From Pseudomonadota bacterium (lineage in GTDB: Bacteria > Pseudomonadota > Alphaproteobacteria > UBA828), in assembly GCA_027624955.1 (NCBI GenBank), contig JAQBTG010000012.1:21760-85759 (forward strand): DNA of 64,000 nt, in the 5' to 3' direction. This document shows, one piece after another, positions 1-7,980 of this stretch (its first letter is position 1; the number at the start of each line of letters is the position of its first letter). Made by a program: the position numbers and the translations under genes. Below the pieces are notes generated by a model. It saw nothing but the letters and a program-made list of their open reading frames with translations, did not search any database and had not been told where the DNA came from.

Positions 1-544
1 TCAGGGCGGCGATAACGGCCATGATCAAAAGCGCCGAAGCCCATCCCAGACTATCAAGCAAAGCGGCGCCGATGGGCGCCATGAATAATTGACCGGAGGA
101 TCCGCCGGCGCTTGCAATGCCCAGCGCCATGCTGCGTTTTTCCGGCGGAAACGCGCGCCCTACGGGGCCGAGAACCACCGCAAACCCCGCCGCGCTGACG
201 CCCAGTCCGACCAGCACGCCGGCGCCACCATGCAGGCCCAACGGCCCCGTCGCATTGGCCATCAGCAGCAGGCCGCCGGCATAAAACAAGCCGCCGAGCA
301 CTGCGATTCGCCCGGCGCCGTAGCGATCCGCCAACCCACCGAATATCGGTTGGCTGATACCCCAGACGATCATCTGAATGGCGATGGCGAGCGAAAAAAC
401 TTCGCGGGGCAACTGTAGGTCCAGGCTCATCGGCTGGAGGAACAGGCCGAACGAATTCCGCATGCCCATTGCGAGCAGAAGAATCAGCGCGCCGCAAACG
501 ACCAGCACGTAGGGAGACGGAGAACGGGAGAGAACCTTCAGCAT
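1..544 (-). CDS. MFS transporter, N-terminal part (gene cut by window edge)
   Basis: A minus-strand frame opens with ATG at 544 and stays open to base 1, so only the first 181 or so residues are present. The translation has the look of a major facilitator superfamily protein: hydrophobic helices starting near residue 10, the motif NSFGLFLQPM after the first helix, and the loop GGLADRYGAGRIAV between helices 2 and 3, which matches the MFS motif A pattern (G-x-L-x-D-R-x-G-x-R). Gly/Ala-rich helices follow (GGAGVLVGLGVSAAGFAVVLG). This pattern is typical of monocarboxylate/oxalate-type MFS carriers, but the substrate cannot be read from the sequence. It is the last of a run of minus-strand genes, about 50 bases after the DsbA-like gene. 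Confidence 0.8.
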   Translation of the reverse strand, partial: MLKVLSRSPSPYVLVVCGALILLLAMGMRNSFGLFLQPMSLDLQLPREVFSLAIAIQMIVWGISQPIFGGLADRYGAGRIAVLGGLFYAGGLLLMANATGPLGLHGGAGVLVGLGVSAAGFAVVLGPVGRAFPPEKRSMALGIASAGGSSGQLFMAPIGAALLDSLGWASALLIMAVIAAL

Positions 545-592
545 CGGATGCAAGTCTCAGCCGTCGCCGGGTCGAACGATGGGCGCATTAAC

Positions 593-1207
593 TTACTCAG
601 CCACCGCAGCCAATTGTTCACGAAAAACTGATACCAAAGAGTCTTTCGGAACTAGGCCGGGAATGCCGAGGCGGTTGTCGATCACAAAGGTTGGCACCGA
701 ATTTATTTGCAGTCTGTCACGGCCGAGACTTAGTTGTTGTTCGCATTCCTGGCTGTGCAAGCGGTTGTCCAGCGCGACACGGAAGATCTCCCTGTCCAAG
801 CCAATTTCCGCCGCGCAATCGCTCAGCACGTCGACGTTTCCGATATCCAGTTCGTCTTGAAAAAAGGCAGTGAACATACGGTGATTATAAGCAGCGGCTT
901 TGCCTTGATCGCGCGCCTCGAGCGCGCCTTCGAAGGCAAGCCGCGTGTAGGGCTGGGGTGACACGCGCGGCAGCACGATACGGACGCCCATGCGCTCTGC
1001 CATAGGGTAAATCGATTGACGCCAGCCGCTTTGCAGGTAATCGCCCTCGGGTTCCAACGTCGGCGTGGGATAGGGGCGCAATTCAAATGGCATCCACTCG
1101 ACTTCGACTGCGCCCTCAAGCTCCGCCACGGCTTCATTGAGCGGGCCTTCCGCAAGGAAGCAATACGGGCAGACGTAATCGGAAAAAACTTGGACCTTGA
1201 GTGGCAT
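593..1207 (-). CDS. DsbA-family thiol oxidoreductase (FrnE/HCCA isomerase-like)
   Basis: This 204-residue protein begins MPLKVQVFSDYVCPYC, placing a CPYC thioredoxin-type active site at residues 13-16 right after the first beta strand. A long helical insertion and a C-terminal thioredoxin half with the cis-Pro segment SVPTFVIDN follow. No signal peptide is visible, so it is probably cytoplasmic, as for the FrnE group of DsbA-like proteins that act as disulfide oxidoreductases or isomerases. It starts one base after the stop of the upstream aminotransferase, so the two are very probably co-transcribed. The physiological substrate is unknown; 2-hydroxychromene-2-carboxylate isomerase-like activity is a weaker alternative, because those enzymes usually lack the CxxC pair. 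Confidence 0.85.
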   Translation of the reverse strand: MPLKVQVFSDYVCPYCFLAEGPLNEAVAELEGAVEVEWMPFELRPYPTPTLEPEGDYLQSGWRQSIYPMAERMGVRIVLPRVSPQPYTRLAFEGALEARDQGKAAAYNHRMFTAFFQDELDIGNVDVLSDCAAEIGLDREIFRVALDNRLHSQECEQQLSLGRDRLQINSVPTFVIDNRLGIPGLVPKDSLVSVFREQLAAVAE

Positions 1208-1208
1208 T

Positions 1209-2513
1209 TCAAACGACCTGTCTCATGGCGCTTTCAAGGATATCGGTTGCTTGGTCAATCTGGCTTTCGCTTGTCGTCACAGGCGGCACGAAGCGCACGA
1301 CGTTGCCATGGGCGCCGCGCACCGAAAATAGTAGGCCCTGCTGGATACAGAGGCGGAAAATTTCGTTGGCTTCGTCAGCCGCCGGCTCCTTTGTGGCGCG
1401 GTCGCGGACAAGCTCAATACCTTGGAGGCAGCCGCGCCCGCGTACGTCGCCGATCAACTCATAACGTTGTTGCAAATCGCGCATGCGTGCCTGCCAATAG
1501 GTGCCGATGGCTGCGGCTCGGGCAGCGACATCTTCTTCGAGGATAACTTCAAGGCTGGCCAAGCCGGCCGTGCAGCCAATCGGGTCAGAGGAGTGGGAAT
1601 GGCCGAACGAGAGGCCACCTGCCAGCGCCTTTTGCTCTATTTCGTCGGTGGTCACCATGGCGCTGATTGCCAGCCCGCCACCAAAATGCTTCGAGAGAGT
1701 AATGATATCAGGCATGACGCCGCATTGCTGATAAGCGTACATATCTCCGAGTTTGCCCAGGCCAGTTTGCGCTTCATCAAATATCAACAACGCGCCACGC
1801 GCTTCAAGGCGCTCCTTCAGGGCGCGCAAATATCCGCTCGGCAGCTCAATAACCCCGCCTGCGCTCACCACCGGCTCGACGATGATGGCGGCCAGGTTGC
1901 CAGCGCATTGCCGGTCGAGAGTGTCGAACGAAATATCAAGCAGCGGGACCCACCAATCCTCCCGCTCGCTTTCGAACGGCGAACGGTAGGCATAAGGTGT
2001 GGGAATGGCATATAGATCGGGTATCGTCGGTCCATGGTTGGGCGCGGCCGCGATGTAGCTCATGGCGCGCGACACATCGGTGTAGCCATGAAAGCTGAGA
2101 TGCAGTGCGGCGATTGCGCTCTTCCCGGTAGCCCGGCGCGCAAACAGGATTGCGGCTTCGTTAGAATCGGCGCCAGATTGAATGAATAACGAGCGCCTGA
2201 GCGGCGCATCTAGTGTTTCCGCAAGTTTTTTGGCCAGCCGCACCTGCGGTTCATTGTAATAGACTGAAGACGCGTGGGTCAGTTGTGTGAGTCCTTGCTG
2301 CACAGCCTCGGTCACACGCGAATTGTTGTGCCCAAGCCAGGAGCACATTTGACCGGAATTGAAGTCGAGATAGGACTTCCCATCTCGGTCCCAAACCTGA
2401 CTGTCTTGGGCGCGCACAAAAACCGGCCCGTCCGCCGCTGCGACGACGTCCGATAACAGAGAACTACGGATCAAATAGTCTTCGCCGGTCTGGCGTAGTT
2501 GTTCGCTGTCCAT
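1209..2513 (-). CDS. PLP-dependent class III aminotransferase, 2,2-dialkylglycine decarboxylase-like
   Basis: This 434-residue fold-type I PLP enzyme has the PLP aspartate in LIFDEAQTG (D246) and the Schiff-base lysine in TLSKHFGGG (K275). The segment SGQMCSWLGH (Q55) and the C-terminal R407 in VRFVPPVT align in position with Q52, K272 and R406 described for 2,2-dialkylglycine decarboxylase (433 residues), which couples oxidative decarboxylation of dialkylglycines to transamination of pyruvate. That is the best functional guess; an omega-amino-acid transaminase is the main alternative. It lies upstream of the DsbA-like gene with a one-base gap. Spacing to the HExxH gene behind it is about 70 bases, so all three may form one unit. 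Confidence 0.8.
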   Translation of the reverse strand: MDSEQLRQTGEDYLIRSSLLSDVVAAADGPVFVRAQDSQVWDRDGKSYLDFNSGQMCSWLGHNNSRVTEAVQQGLTQLTHASSVYYNEPQVRLAKKLAETLDAPLRRSLFIQSGADSNEAAILFARRATGKSAIAALHLSFHGYTDVSRAMSYIAAAPNHGPTIPDLYAIPTPYAYRSPFESEREDWWVPLLDISFDTLDRQCAGNLAAIIVEPVVSAGGVIELPSGYLRALKERLEARGALLIFDEAQTGLGKLGDMYAYQQCGVMPDIITLSKHFGGGLAISAMVTTDEIEQKALAGGLSFGHSHSSDPIGCTAGLASLEVILEEDVAARAAAIGTYWQARMRDLQQRYELIGDVRGRGCLQGIELVRDRATKEPAADEANEIFRLCIQQGLLFSVRGAHGNVVRFVPPVTTSESQIDQATDILESAMRQVV

Positions 2514-2586
2514 GATGCGTTACTCCCTACGCGCTGCTCCCACCCAGTGTAGGGGACCGCGCCGGAGCCTGCCTGTCAATTTTAGT

Positions 2587-3678
2587 TTATTGCAGAACCC
2601 AGGACGCGTTGTAAGAGAGCTTTGCGGCGCCCGGCACCATTTCCGCGGATGAACCGAGCGCGCAGCGACCTGCATCCAAATTGTCGTACCAAGTCTGGAA
2701 GTCGAGGAGCTGTGCCGGATTCATAACGCACGCAGATTGATTGAAGGGATGGCCGAGGTGGAGGAGAAGATGGCCGATTTCATGTGCCAAATAGGCGCCG
2801 GCCAGTCGCGCGGCATGCTCCTCATCGTAGCGCGCACCGCCGCGTAACTGGACAATCGGAACATAATCATTGGTAAACGGAAATGTGCTGAGGAAGGCGT
2901 ATGTGTGAAAAGGGCCGTCCCGGCTGTAGCTGGTCGTGCCGACTGTGATTCCGCCGCGCAGCGCGGAATGCACATCCATGCCGTAATATTCGGCACTCGC
3001 CACCAATTGGTTGGTGATGACGATATCGTAGGGCAGGGCGCCATGCGCCAGCGTATCCCAATATGTCCACTCGTTATAGACCGAATCGTTTATCACGGCT
3101 TGCCGATCAATCGCCGGCAAGATGCGCCAGACATTGAGCCGACTCAGCAGCGTTTCGGTCAATGCTTCGGCAAAACCCTCGGCGGTCAAGCTTCGCGGTG
3201 CCTTAGCCAAATGGGGCGCGGCAAAGGCAAATATTTCTTCTAATTGGCTATCGTTGATTTGCAGTCTTTCAAGCAGATCCGCCACAAGTTGCTCGCGTTT
3301 TCCACCGTCGCCTTTGAAATCAAATATCCATTCCAGAACGTCATCGTCAGCGAAGTTCGGGCGCAGGGCGAACAGTTCTGAAATGCTAATTTTTTTCGGT
3401 TGGTCGAACATTAATTCAATTCCGAAATGATCCAGCGTAACCTGCCGCGCTGCAGCGAGAAGAATATCGAGCTGTGTATCTGACATGTTCGAAAAGCGAG
3501 GATTGTTGGCGTAAACCACTCGAAGCGCAGCTTTGTTCCCGACTATTTGTGGGCGTGGTACGGGATACCAAATCTCTTCGGCGCGACTGGCATTTGCCGC
3601 GATGAGCCATGACGATGCCGAAATCGCGGCCAAAAACGTCAGCCCCGCAAATAATGCAATTGATCGAAAATTTACCAT
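2587..3678 (-). CDS. Secreted HExxH protein, putative zinc metallopeptidase of unrecognised family
   Basis: The chosen start (ATG at 3678) gives 363 residues beginning with a clear signal peptide: basic MVNFR, a hydrophobic stretch to about residue 28, then small residues before RAEE. An in-frame ATG at 3726 would add 16 residues in front of it and spoil the signal. Near the C terminus is HEIGHLLLHLGHP (H299, E300, H303, then H307 and H310), followed by C317-V-M319-N-P, which recalls the third ligand and Met-turn of metzincins. The body between is not a family I know. I infer an exported Zn peptidase; the substrate is unknown. It is divergent from parE and may be first in the transcript of the aminotransferase and DsbA-like genes. 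Confidence 0.7.
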   Translation of the reverse strand: MVNFRSIALFAGLTFLAAISASSWLIAANASRAEEIWYPVPRPQIVGNKAALRVVYANNPRFSNMSDTQLDILLAAARQVTLDHFGIELMFDQPKKISISELFALRPNFADDDVLEWIFDFKGDGGKREQLVADLLERLQINDSQLEEIFAFAAPHLAKAPRSLTAEGFAEALTETLLSRLNVWRILPAIDRQAVINDSVYNEWTYWDTLAHGALPYDIVITNQLVASAEYYGMDVHSALRGGITVGTTSYSRDGPFHTYAFLSTFPFTNDYVPIVQLRGGARYDEEHAARLAGAYLAHEIGHLLLHLGHPFNQSACVMNPAQLLDFQTWYDNLDAGRCALGSSAEMVPGAAKLSYNASWVLQ

Positions 3679-3695
3679 TTGGGCACTATATCTCG

Positions 3696-3725
3696 TTGTC
3701 AAATGAGCCACGCATACCCTATACA
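3696..3725 (+). promoter_or_regulatory. Candidate sigma-70 promoter for parE
   Basis: TTGTCA (3696-3701) and TATACA (3720-3725) are separated by 18 bases and end 25 bases before the parE ATG. Both hexamers are close to consensus. It lies in the short divergent region between the HExxH gene and parE. Called by eye only. Confidence 0.4.
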
Positions 3726-3750
3726 TGAATAGGTTTGTAAGGGTGCGCGC

Positions 3751-5838
3751 ATGGCCAAGGCATTGGATCTATTTGATTACGCGACAAGCGAGGCGACGGA
3801 TATGACCGTCGATACAAAAGACAAATCTTCCAAAAATGGCGAACAACCGTCTCCACGCCGGTCGCGCAAGCAGCCCAAGATAACGGTCTCCAAGGACAAT
3901 GTAAACGGCGATTACACTGCCAACGATATTGAAGTTCTCGAAGGTTTGGAACCGGTGCGCCGGCGCCCGGGCATGTATGTCGGTGGTACGGACTTGCACG
4001 CGCTGCATCACTTGCTCGCGGAAGTGCTTGATAATTCCATGGATGAGGCGATCGCCGGTCACGCCACATGGATCGAATTGGCGCTGAATGCGGATGGCAC
4101 GGCCTGCGTAAGTGACAACGGCCGGGGCATCCCGGTGGACCCGCATCCGAAATTCAAAAATAAGTCGGCTCTGGAAGTCATTTTGACGACGCTGCATTCG
4201 GGCGGGAAGTTCGGCGGCAAGGTATATGCGACCTCCGGCGGGTTGCATGGCGTCGGCCTGTCGGTCGTGAATGCCCTCTCAGATGACCTCATCGTTGAGG
4301 TGGCGCGCGACAAAAATCTCTGGCGCCAAACCTATTCACGGGGGGTAGCGAAGGACAAGCTGACGCATAAAGGAGAGGTCAGCAACCGCCGCGGAACATC
4401 GATCACCTTCCATCCGGACCCAGAGATATTCGGCAGCGATATCGGATTTCGGCCGGCCACGGTTTATCGCATGGCGCGCGGCAAAGCCTATTTGTTCCGT
4501 GGCGTAGAAATTCGCTGGTCCTGTGCGCCAGAATTGCGTGAGCCTAAATCCGATGTACCAGAAAAAGACGTTCTGCATTTTCCACATGGCTTGAGCGATT
4601 TTCTGGCTGCGGAACTCGGTAAACGAACGACCGCAACTCAGCGGCCATTTTTTGGCGAAGCCAAACTCAACGGCGATTCCGGGCGGGTCGAATGGGCGAT
4701 TGCGTGGCCTGAGGACGAAGACGGATTTTTTTCTTCACATTGCAACACAGTCGCTACTCCCGGTGGTGGCACGCATGAGGCCGGCCTGCGCTCGGGCTTG
4801 CTGCGCGGGCTGAAGGCTTACGGCGAATTGACAGCAAATCGACGCGCCCAACAATTGAGTGCTGAGGATGTGACGGGCGCGGCCTGCATCGTGCTTTCAG
4901 TATTTTTGAAAGACCCACAATTTCAGGGGCAAACCAAAGACAAACTGACAAACGCGGAGGCCAGCCGCTTAGTTGAAGTAGCCATGCGTGATCATTTTGA
5001 CCACTGGTTGTCGGCTGATCCGGCCGCGGCCAATTTGCTTTTGGCATATGCGTTGGAGCGGGCGGAAGAGCGCTTGCGCCGGCGAAAGGAAAAGGAGGTC
5101 AAACGCAAAACGGCAACACGTAAGGCGAGGCTTCCGGGAAAACTTGCCGATTGCAGCGACAAAACGGCAGAGGGGACGGAAATATTTCTTGTTGAGGGCG
5201 ATTCCGCCGGAGGTTCTGCCAAACAAGCGCGCGATCGGAAAACCCAAGCAATCCTGCCGTTGCGCGGTAAGATCCTCAATGTTGCCAGCGCCAGTAGCGA
5301 CAAACTGAACGCCAATCAGGAATTGAACGATATCGTCCAGGCGCTTGGCTGTGGCACACGCGCGCGATACGACGAAAAAGCATTGCGCTATGAACGCGTC
5401 GTCATCATGACCGATGCCGATGTCGATGGCGCGCATATCGCCTCACTCTTGATGACCTATTTTTATCGTGAAATGCACGAACTGATCACCAACGGACATC
5501 TTTTCCTCGCGCAGCCACCGCTCTATCGCCTGTCTCAAGGCAACAAGACGGCTTACGCCCGCGACGACCAACACCGGGATGAATTGTTGCAGGATGAATT
5601 CAGTGGACGCGGGAAGGTCGAGATCAGCCGCTTCAAGGGATTGGGTGAGATGCCAGCGGCGCAGCTTCGTGAAACCACAATGGACCGCACACGGCGAACT
5701 TTGTTGAAGGTGTCTATTCCGAACGGCGAGGAAAAGAACACCGCGCGCCGCGTCGAGGAACTGATGGGACGAAAACCCGAGACCCGTTTTGCATTTATCC
5801 GCGAACATGCAGGTTTTGTTTCCGACCTCGATATTTGA
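3751..5838 (+). CDS. parE: DNA topoisomerase IV subunit B
   Basis: This 695-residue type IIA topoisomerase B subunit has an N-terminal GHKL ATPase (VLEGLEPVRRRPGMYVGG, then EVLDNSMDEA, DNGRGIPV and GGLHGVGLSVVNALS), a transducer domain, and a C-terminal TOPRIM domain with the EGDSAGG motif and the metal-binding DADVDGAHI. The length, and the absence of the large GyrB insertion, point to ParE and not GyrB. With ParC (not in this window) it would decatenate daughter chromosomes in the cytoplasm. About 50 charged residues precede the conserved domain. The ATG at 3751 is used, although its ribosome-binding site is weak; an internal Met at residue 24 is an alternative. Confidence 0.93.
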   Translation: MAKALDLFDYATSEATDMTVDTKDKSSKNGEQPSPRRSRKQPKITVSKDNVNGDYTANDIEVLEGLEPVRRRPGMYVGGTDLHALHHLLAEVLDNSMDEAIAGHATWIELALNADGTACVSDNGRGIPVDPHPKFKNKSALEVILTTLHSGGKFGGKVYATSGGLHGVGLSVVNALSDDLIVEVARDKNLWRQTYSRGVAKDKLTHKGEVSNRRGTSITFHPDPEIFGSDIGFRPATVYRMARGKAYLFRGVEIRWSCAPELREPKSDVPEKDVLHFPHGLSDFLAAELGKRTTATQRPFFGEAKLNGDSGRVEWAIAWPEDEDGFFSSHCNTVATPGGGTHEAGLRSGLLRGLKAYGELTANRRAQQLSAEDVTGAACIVLSVFLKDPQFQGQTKDKLTNAEASRLVEVAMRDHFDHWLSADPAAANLLLAYALERAEERLRRRKEKEVKRKTATRKARLPGKLADCSDKTAEGTEIFLVEGDSAGGSAKQARDRKTQAILPLRGKILNVASASSDKLNANQELNDIVQALGCGTRARYDEKALRYERVVIMTDADVDGAHIASLLMTYFYREMHELITNGHLFLAQPPLYRLSQGNKTAYARDDQHRDELLQDEFSGRGKVEISRFKGLGEMPAAQLRETTMDRTRRTLLKVSIPNGEEKNTARRVEELMGRKPETRFAFIREHAGFVSDLDI

Positions 5839-6108
5839 CCCGGCGACCAATGCTATCTTCATTGGCAAGGTGATAAAGCGAGAACGGGTTGGCTTTTAAG
5901 GGTGATATGCGGTAATGCTTGCCGCCCCGCATTTTGGCTGGGCCTTGCAAGTGAGTTCAAAGACGCTGCGAACGAAATCCAATGCTTTTTCAAGCATTCT
6001 CCCAAATAATCGATCCGAATATTTGTCGGTCTATTGCATTGCAAGGCAAGGCAAGGCGGGTAAATTGCGCTTAATTTTAGGCCGAGACGGTCGGAGCGTT
6101 GAGCAACG
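5839..6108 (+). promoter_or_regulatory. Leader region between parE and the DEAD-box helicase, with hairpins and a short repeat
   Basis: This 270-base spacer has no convincing gene. It contains a possible weak terminator-like hairpin for parE (5909-5925, 7 pairs with one G-T, 3-base loop), a perfect 7-bp hairpin AATGCTT-TTTC-AAGCATT (5981-5998), and three tandem copies of GCAAG (6041-6055) shortly before the GTG start at 6109. Long structured leaders are known for cold-regulated DEAD-box helicase genes, so a regulatory leader is plausible, but that is inference. Confidence 0.35.
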
Positions 6109-7671
6109 GTGACAGAACAACCAATCAGTTTTGCCGATTTGGGCCTGAGTCCGGAACTGCTGAAGGCGGTCGCGGATGCTGGCTACGAAAATCCGTCTCC
6201 GATTCAGGAAAAATCGATTCCGTTGGTCCTTATGGGGCGGGATTTATTGGGCTGCGCGCAAACCGGGACGGGAAAAACTGCCGCTTTTTCCTTGCCCATC
6301 ATCGATATCCTGGCGCAAGGCATTGCGCGGGCGCGCATGCCTCGGGCCCTGATCATCTCACCGACCCGGGAATTGGCGCAGCAAATTTCTGAAAATTTCA
6401 CCACCTACAACAAGTTTCACAAACTCAGCCAAGCAGTTCTGATAGGCGGCGAATCCATGCCGGACCAGGAACGAACTTTGTCAAAGCACCCGGATGTGAT
6501 CATCGCCACGCCGGGCCGCTTGATCGATATGGCTGACCGCGGCAAGGTGATGCTCGGCGGCATCAAGATATTGGTTATCGACGAGGCCGATCGCATGCTC
6601 GACATGGGATTTATTCCCGACGTCACGCGCATAGTGGAAATGTTGCCACGTATTCGCCAGACACTCTTATTTTCCGCGACACTTGGCGCCGAAATTCGCG
6701 CTTTGGCCGAAGCATTTCTGATCAACCCGAAAGAAGTTACCGTAGCTCCTCCGGCTTCAATCGCTAAAGGCGTTACTCACACCATGATATCGGTGCCCAA
6801 ACTCCCGAAAGACAAGCGCGCGGCACTGCGCCAAGTGATGGCGCTTGAAGACGTGCAGAGCGCGTTGGTCTTTTGCAATCGCAAGAAAGATATAACTGTC
6901 TTGCGAAATTCTCTGCGTCGGCACGGGTTTGAAGCGGAAGAATTACATGGTGACATGGCGCAGCATCGCCGCACGGAAACGCTTGCCGCCTATAAGAAGG
7001 GAGACATCAAGCTGTTGATCTGTAGCGATGTCGCTGGGCGAGGGCTCGACATACAGGGTGTTTCACACGTCTTTAATTTTGATGTCCCGAACAATGCCGA
7101 ATCCTATGTACATAGAATTGGCCGAACCGGGCGCGCCGGTCGCGAAGGCAGGGCCATTACTTTGGTGACCTCGGAAGACGCCAAATATGTAGATGCCATC
7201 TTCAAGCTTATCCGAGTTAATATTCCTATTCTCCCGCTAAACGCTATCGGCACTCAGGCGCCAGCCTTGGCCGCGGTTGAGACCGCCGTTGAGATTCCGA
7301 TTGAGACTTCAGTTGAGACTTCAGTTGAGACCTCAGTTGAAACCTTAGTTGAGACCCCAGTTGCGACCCCAAAGGAAACTCTGCCGGCGGCCGAAAAGAT
7401 CGCGCGCAAGGCGACGGAAAGCCGAAACAGGACACGGGGCCGCCGAACAGGAGGACGCACCGGAATAGAGGACAAAGGTTCGACGGAAAAGCCAGAACCT
7501 ATTGCCTCGGACAATGATGCAAGGCGCCGGCGCCCGAGAGGTACTGAGCAGCGTGCCGGAGGATACGGCCGTGCGGAAAGCGGAGATGATGACAAAGTGA
7601 TCGGGATGGGGGATCATTTCCCCGACTTCTTACGTGAGCCGTCCAAGCCAAAGCCTGGAGGTAGGGGTTGA
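6109..7671 (+). CDS. DEAD-box ATP-dependent RNA helicase (RhlE-like)
   Basis: This 520-residue protein starts at a GTG. It has the Q motif near its N terminus (ISFADLGLSPELLKAVADAGYENPSPIQ), motif I AQTGTGKT, PTRELAQQ, TPGR, motif II DEAD (VIDEADRMLDMGF), motif III SAT, and in the second RecA domain GRGLD and HRIGRTGRAGR. The core ends near residue 375. The remaining tail of about 145 residues is low complexity: a 4-residue VETS-type repeat, then an Arg/Gly-rich basic stretch (RNRTRGRRTGGRTG) likely to bind RNA. RhlE-type helicases act in ribosome assembly and RNA decay. The stop overlaps the TTG start of the next gene, so the two are translationally coupled. Confidence 0.9.
   Translation: MTEQPISFADLGLSPELLKAVADAGYENPSPIQEKSIPLVLMGRDLLGCAQTGTGKTAAFSLPIIDILAQGIARARMPRALIISPTRELAQQISENFTTYNKFHKLSQAVLIGGESMPDQERTLSKHPDVIIATPGRLIDMADRGKVMLGGIKILVIDEADRMLDMGFIPDVTRIVEMLPRIRQTLLFSATLGAEIRALAEAFLINPKEVTVAPPASIAKGVTHTMISVPKLPKDKRAALRQVMALEDVQSALVFCNRKKDITVLRNSLRRHGFEAEELHGDMAQHRRTETLAAYKKGDIKLLICSDVAGRGLDIQGVSHVFNFDVPNNAESYVHRIGRTGRAGREGRAITLVTSEDAKYVDAIFKLIRVNIPILPLNAIGTQAPALAAVETAVEIPIETSVETSVETSVETLVETPVATPKETLPAAEKIARKATESRNRTRGRRTGGRTGIEDKGSTEKPEPIASDNDARRRRPRGTEQRAGGYGRAESGDDDKVIGMGDHFPDFLREPSKPKPGGRG
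7276..7371 (+). repeat. 12-bp in-frame tandem repeat, eight degenerate units
   Basis: Inside the helicase gene, eight consecutive 12-base units read VETA, VEIP, IETS, VETS, VETS, VETL, VETP and VATP. The middle units are nearly identical at DNA level (core GTTGAGACTTCA), which suggests recent slippage or unequal recombination. Unit changes keep the reading frame, so copy number may vary between strains. Confidence 0.8.
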
Positions 7672-7910
7672 AAGCTATCTTCGTGATGGTGAAGTGTGAA
7701 TTAGGTCGGGCCTATGAGGTCGCCGACCTCGCCATCGAATCGATCGAACAAATCTCGGAAATTTACTCGACATCGGGACAATATGATCTGCTCATCAAGT
7801 CCTATCTTGGTGAGGATCAGGACATCGGCCATTTCGTTACGGAAAAAATTCAGACCCTTGAGGGCGTCCGTGACACGTTTACCATCATTACCTTCAAGGC
7901 TTTTTCGTAA
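7668..7910 (+). CDS. Stand-alone RAM domain protein (Lrp/AsnC ligand-binding domain without HTH)
   Basis: This 80-residue protein has the beta-alpha-beta-beta-alpha-beta pattern of the RAM (AsnC_trans_reg) domain: MKAIFVMVKCEL, then a helix, then the typical STSGQYDLLIKSYL, and the closing GVRDTFTIITFKAF. It has no DNA-binding HTH, so it is probably a small oligomeric effector-binding protein of the SraM type; the ligand is unknown. It starts with TTG at 7668, overlapping the TGA of the helicase gene by four bases, with GGAGG just upstream (7657-7661). A strong hairpin follows the stop. Confidence 0.85.
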   Translation: MKAIFVMVKCELGRAYEVADLAIESIEQISEIYSTSGQYDLLIKSYLGEDQDIGHFVTEKIQTLEGVRDTFTIITFKAFS

Positions 7911-7930
7911 GCCGTTTTAGAATGGATGGA

Positions 7931-7954
7931 CCGGCTCTCTAGGGAGAGAGCCGG
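7931..7954. terminator. Perfect 10-bp hairpin between converging genes
   Basis: CCGGCTCTCT and AGAGAGCCGG pair perfectly around the loop AGGG. It sits between the ends of the plus-strand RAM gene (7910) and the minus-strand hsp20 gene (7981), where a bidirectional terminator is expected. There is no strong T tract on either side, so it may act as an RNA 3'-end stabiliser or work with Rho. Confidence 0.6.
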
Positions 7955-7980
7955 CCCGAAGTGATCCACTCGGCGGCGCG

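Noticed and set aside
3679..3726. Upstream in-frame start that adds 16 residues to the HExxH protein
   Set aside because: It would place a polar stretch before a clear signal peptide and would overlap the parE promoter region.
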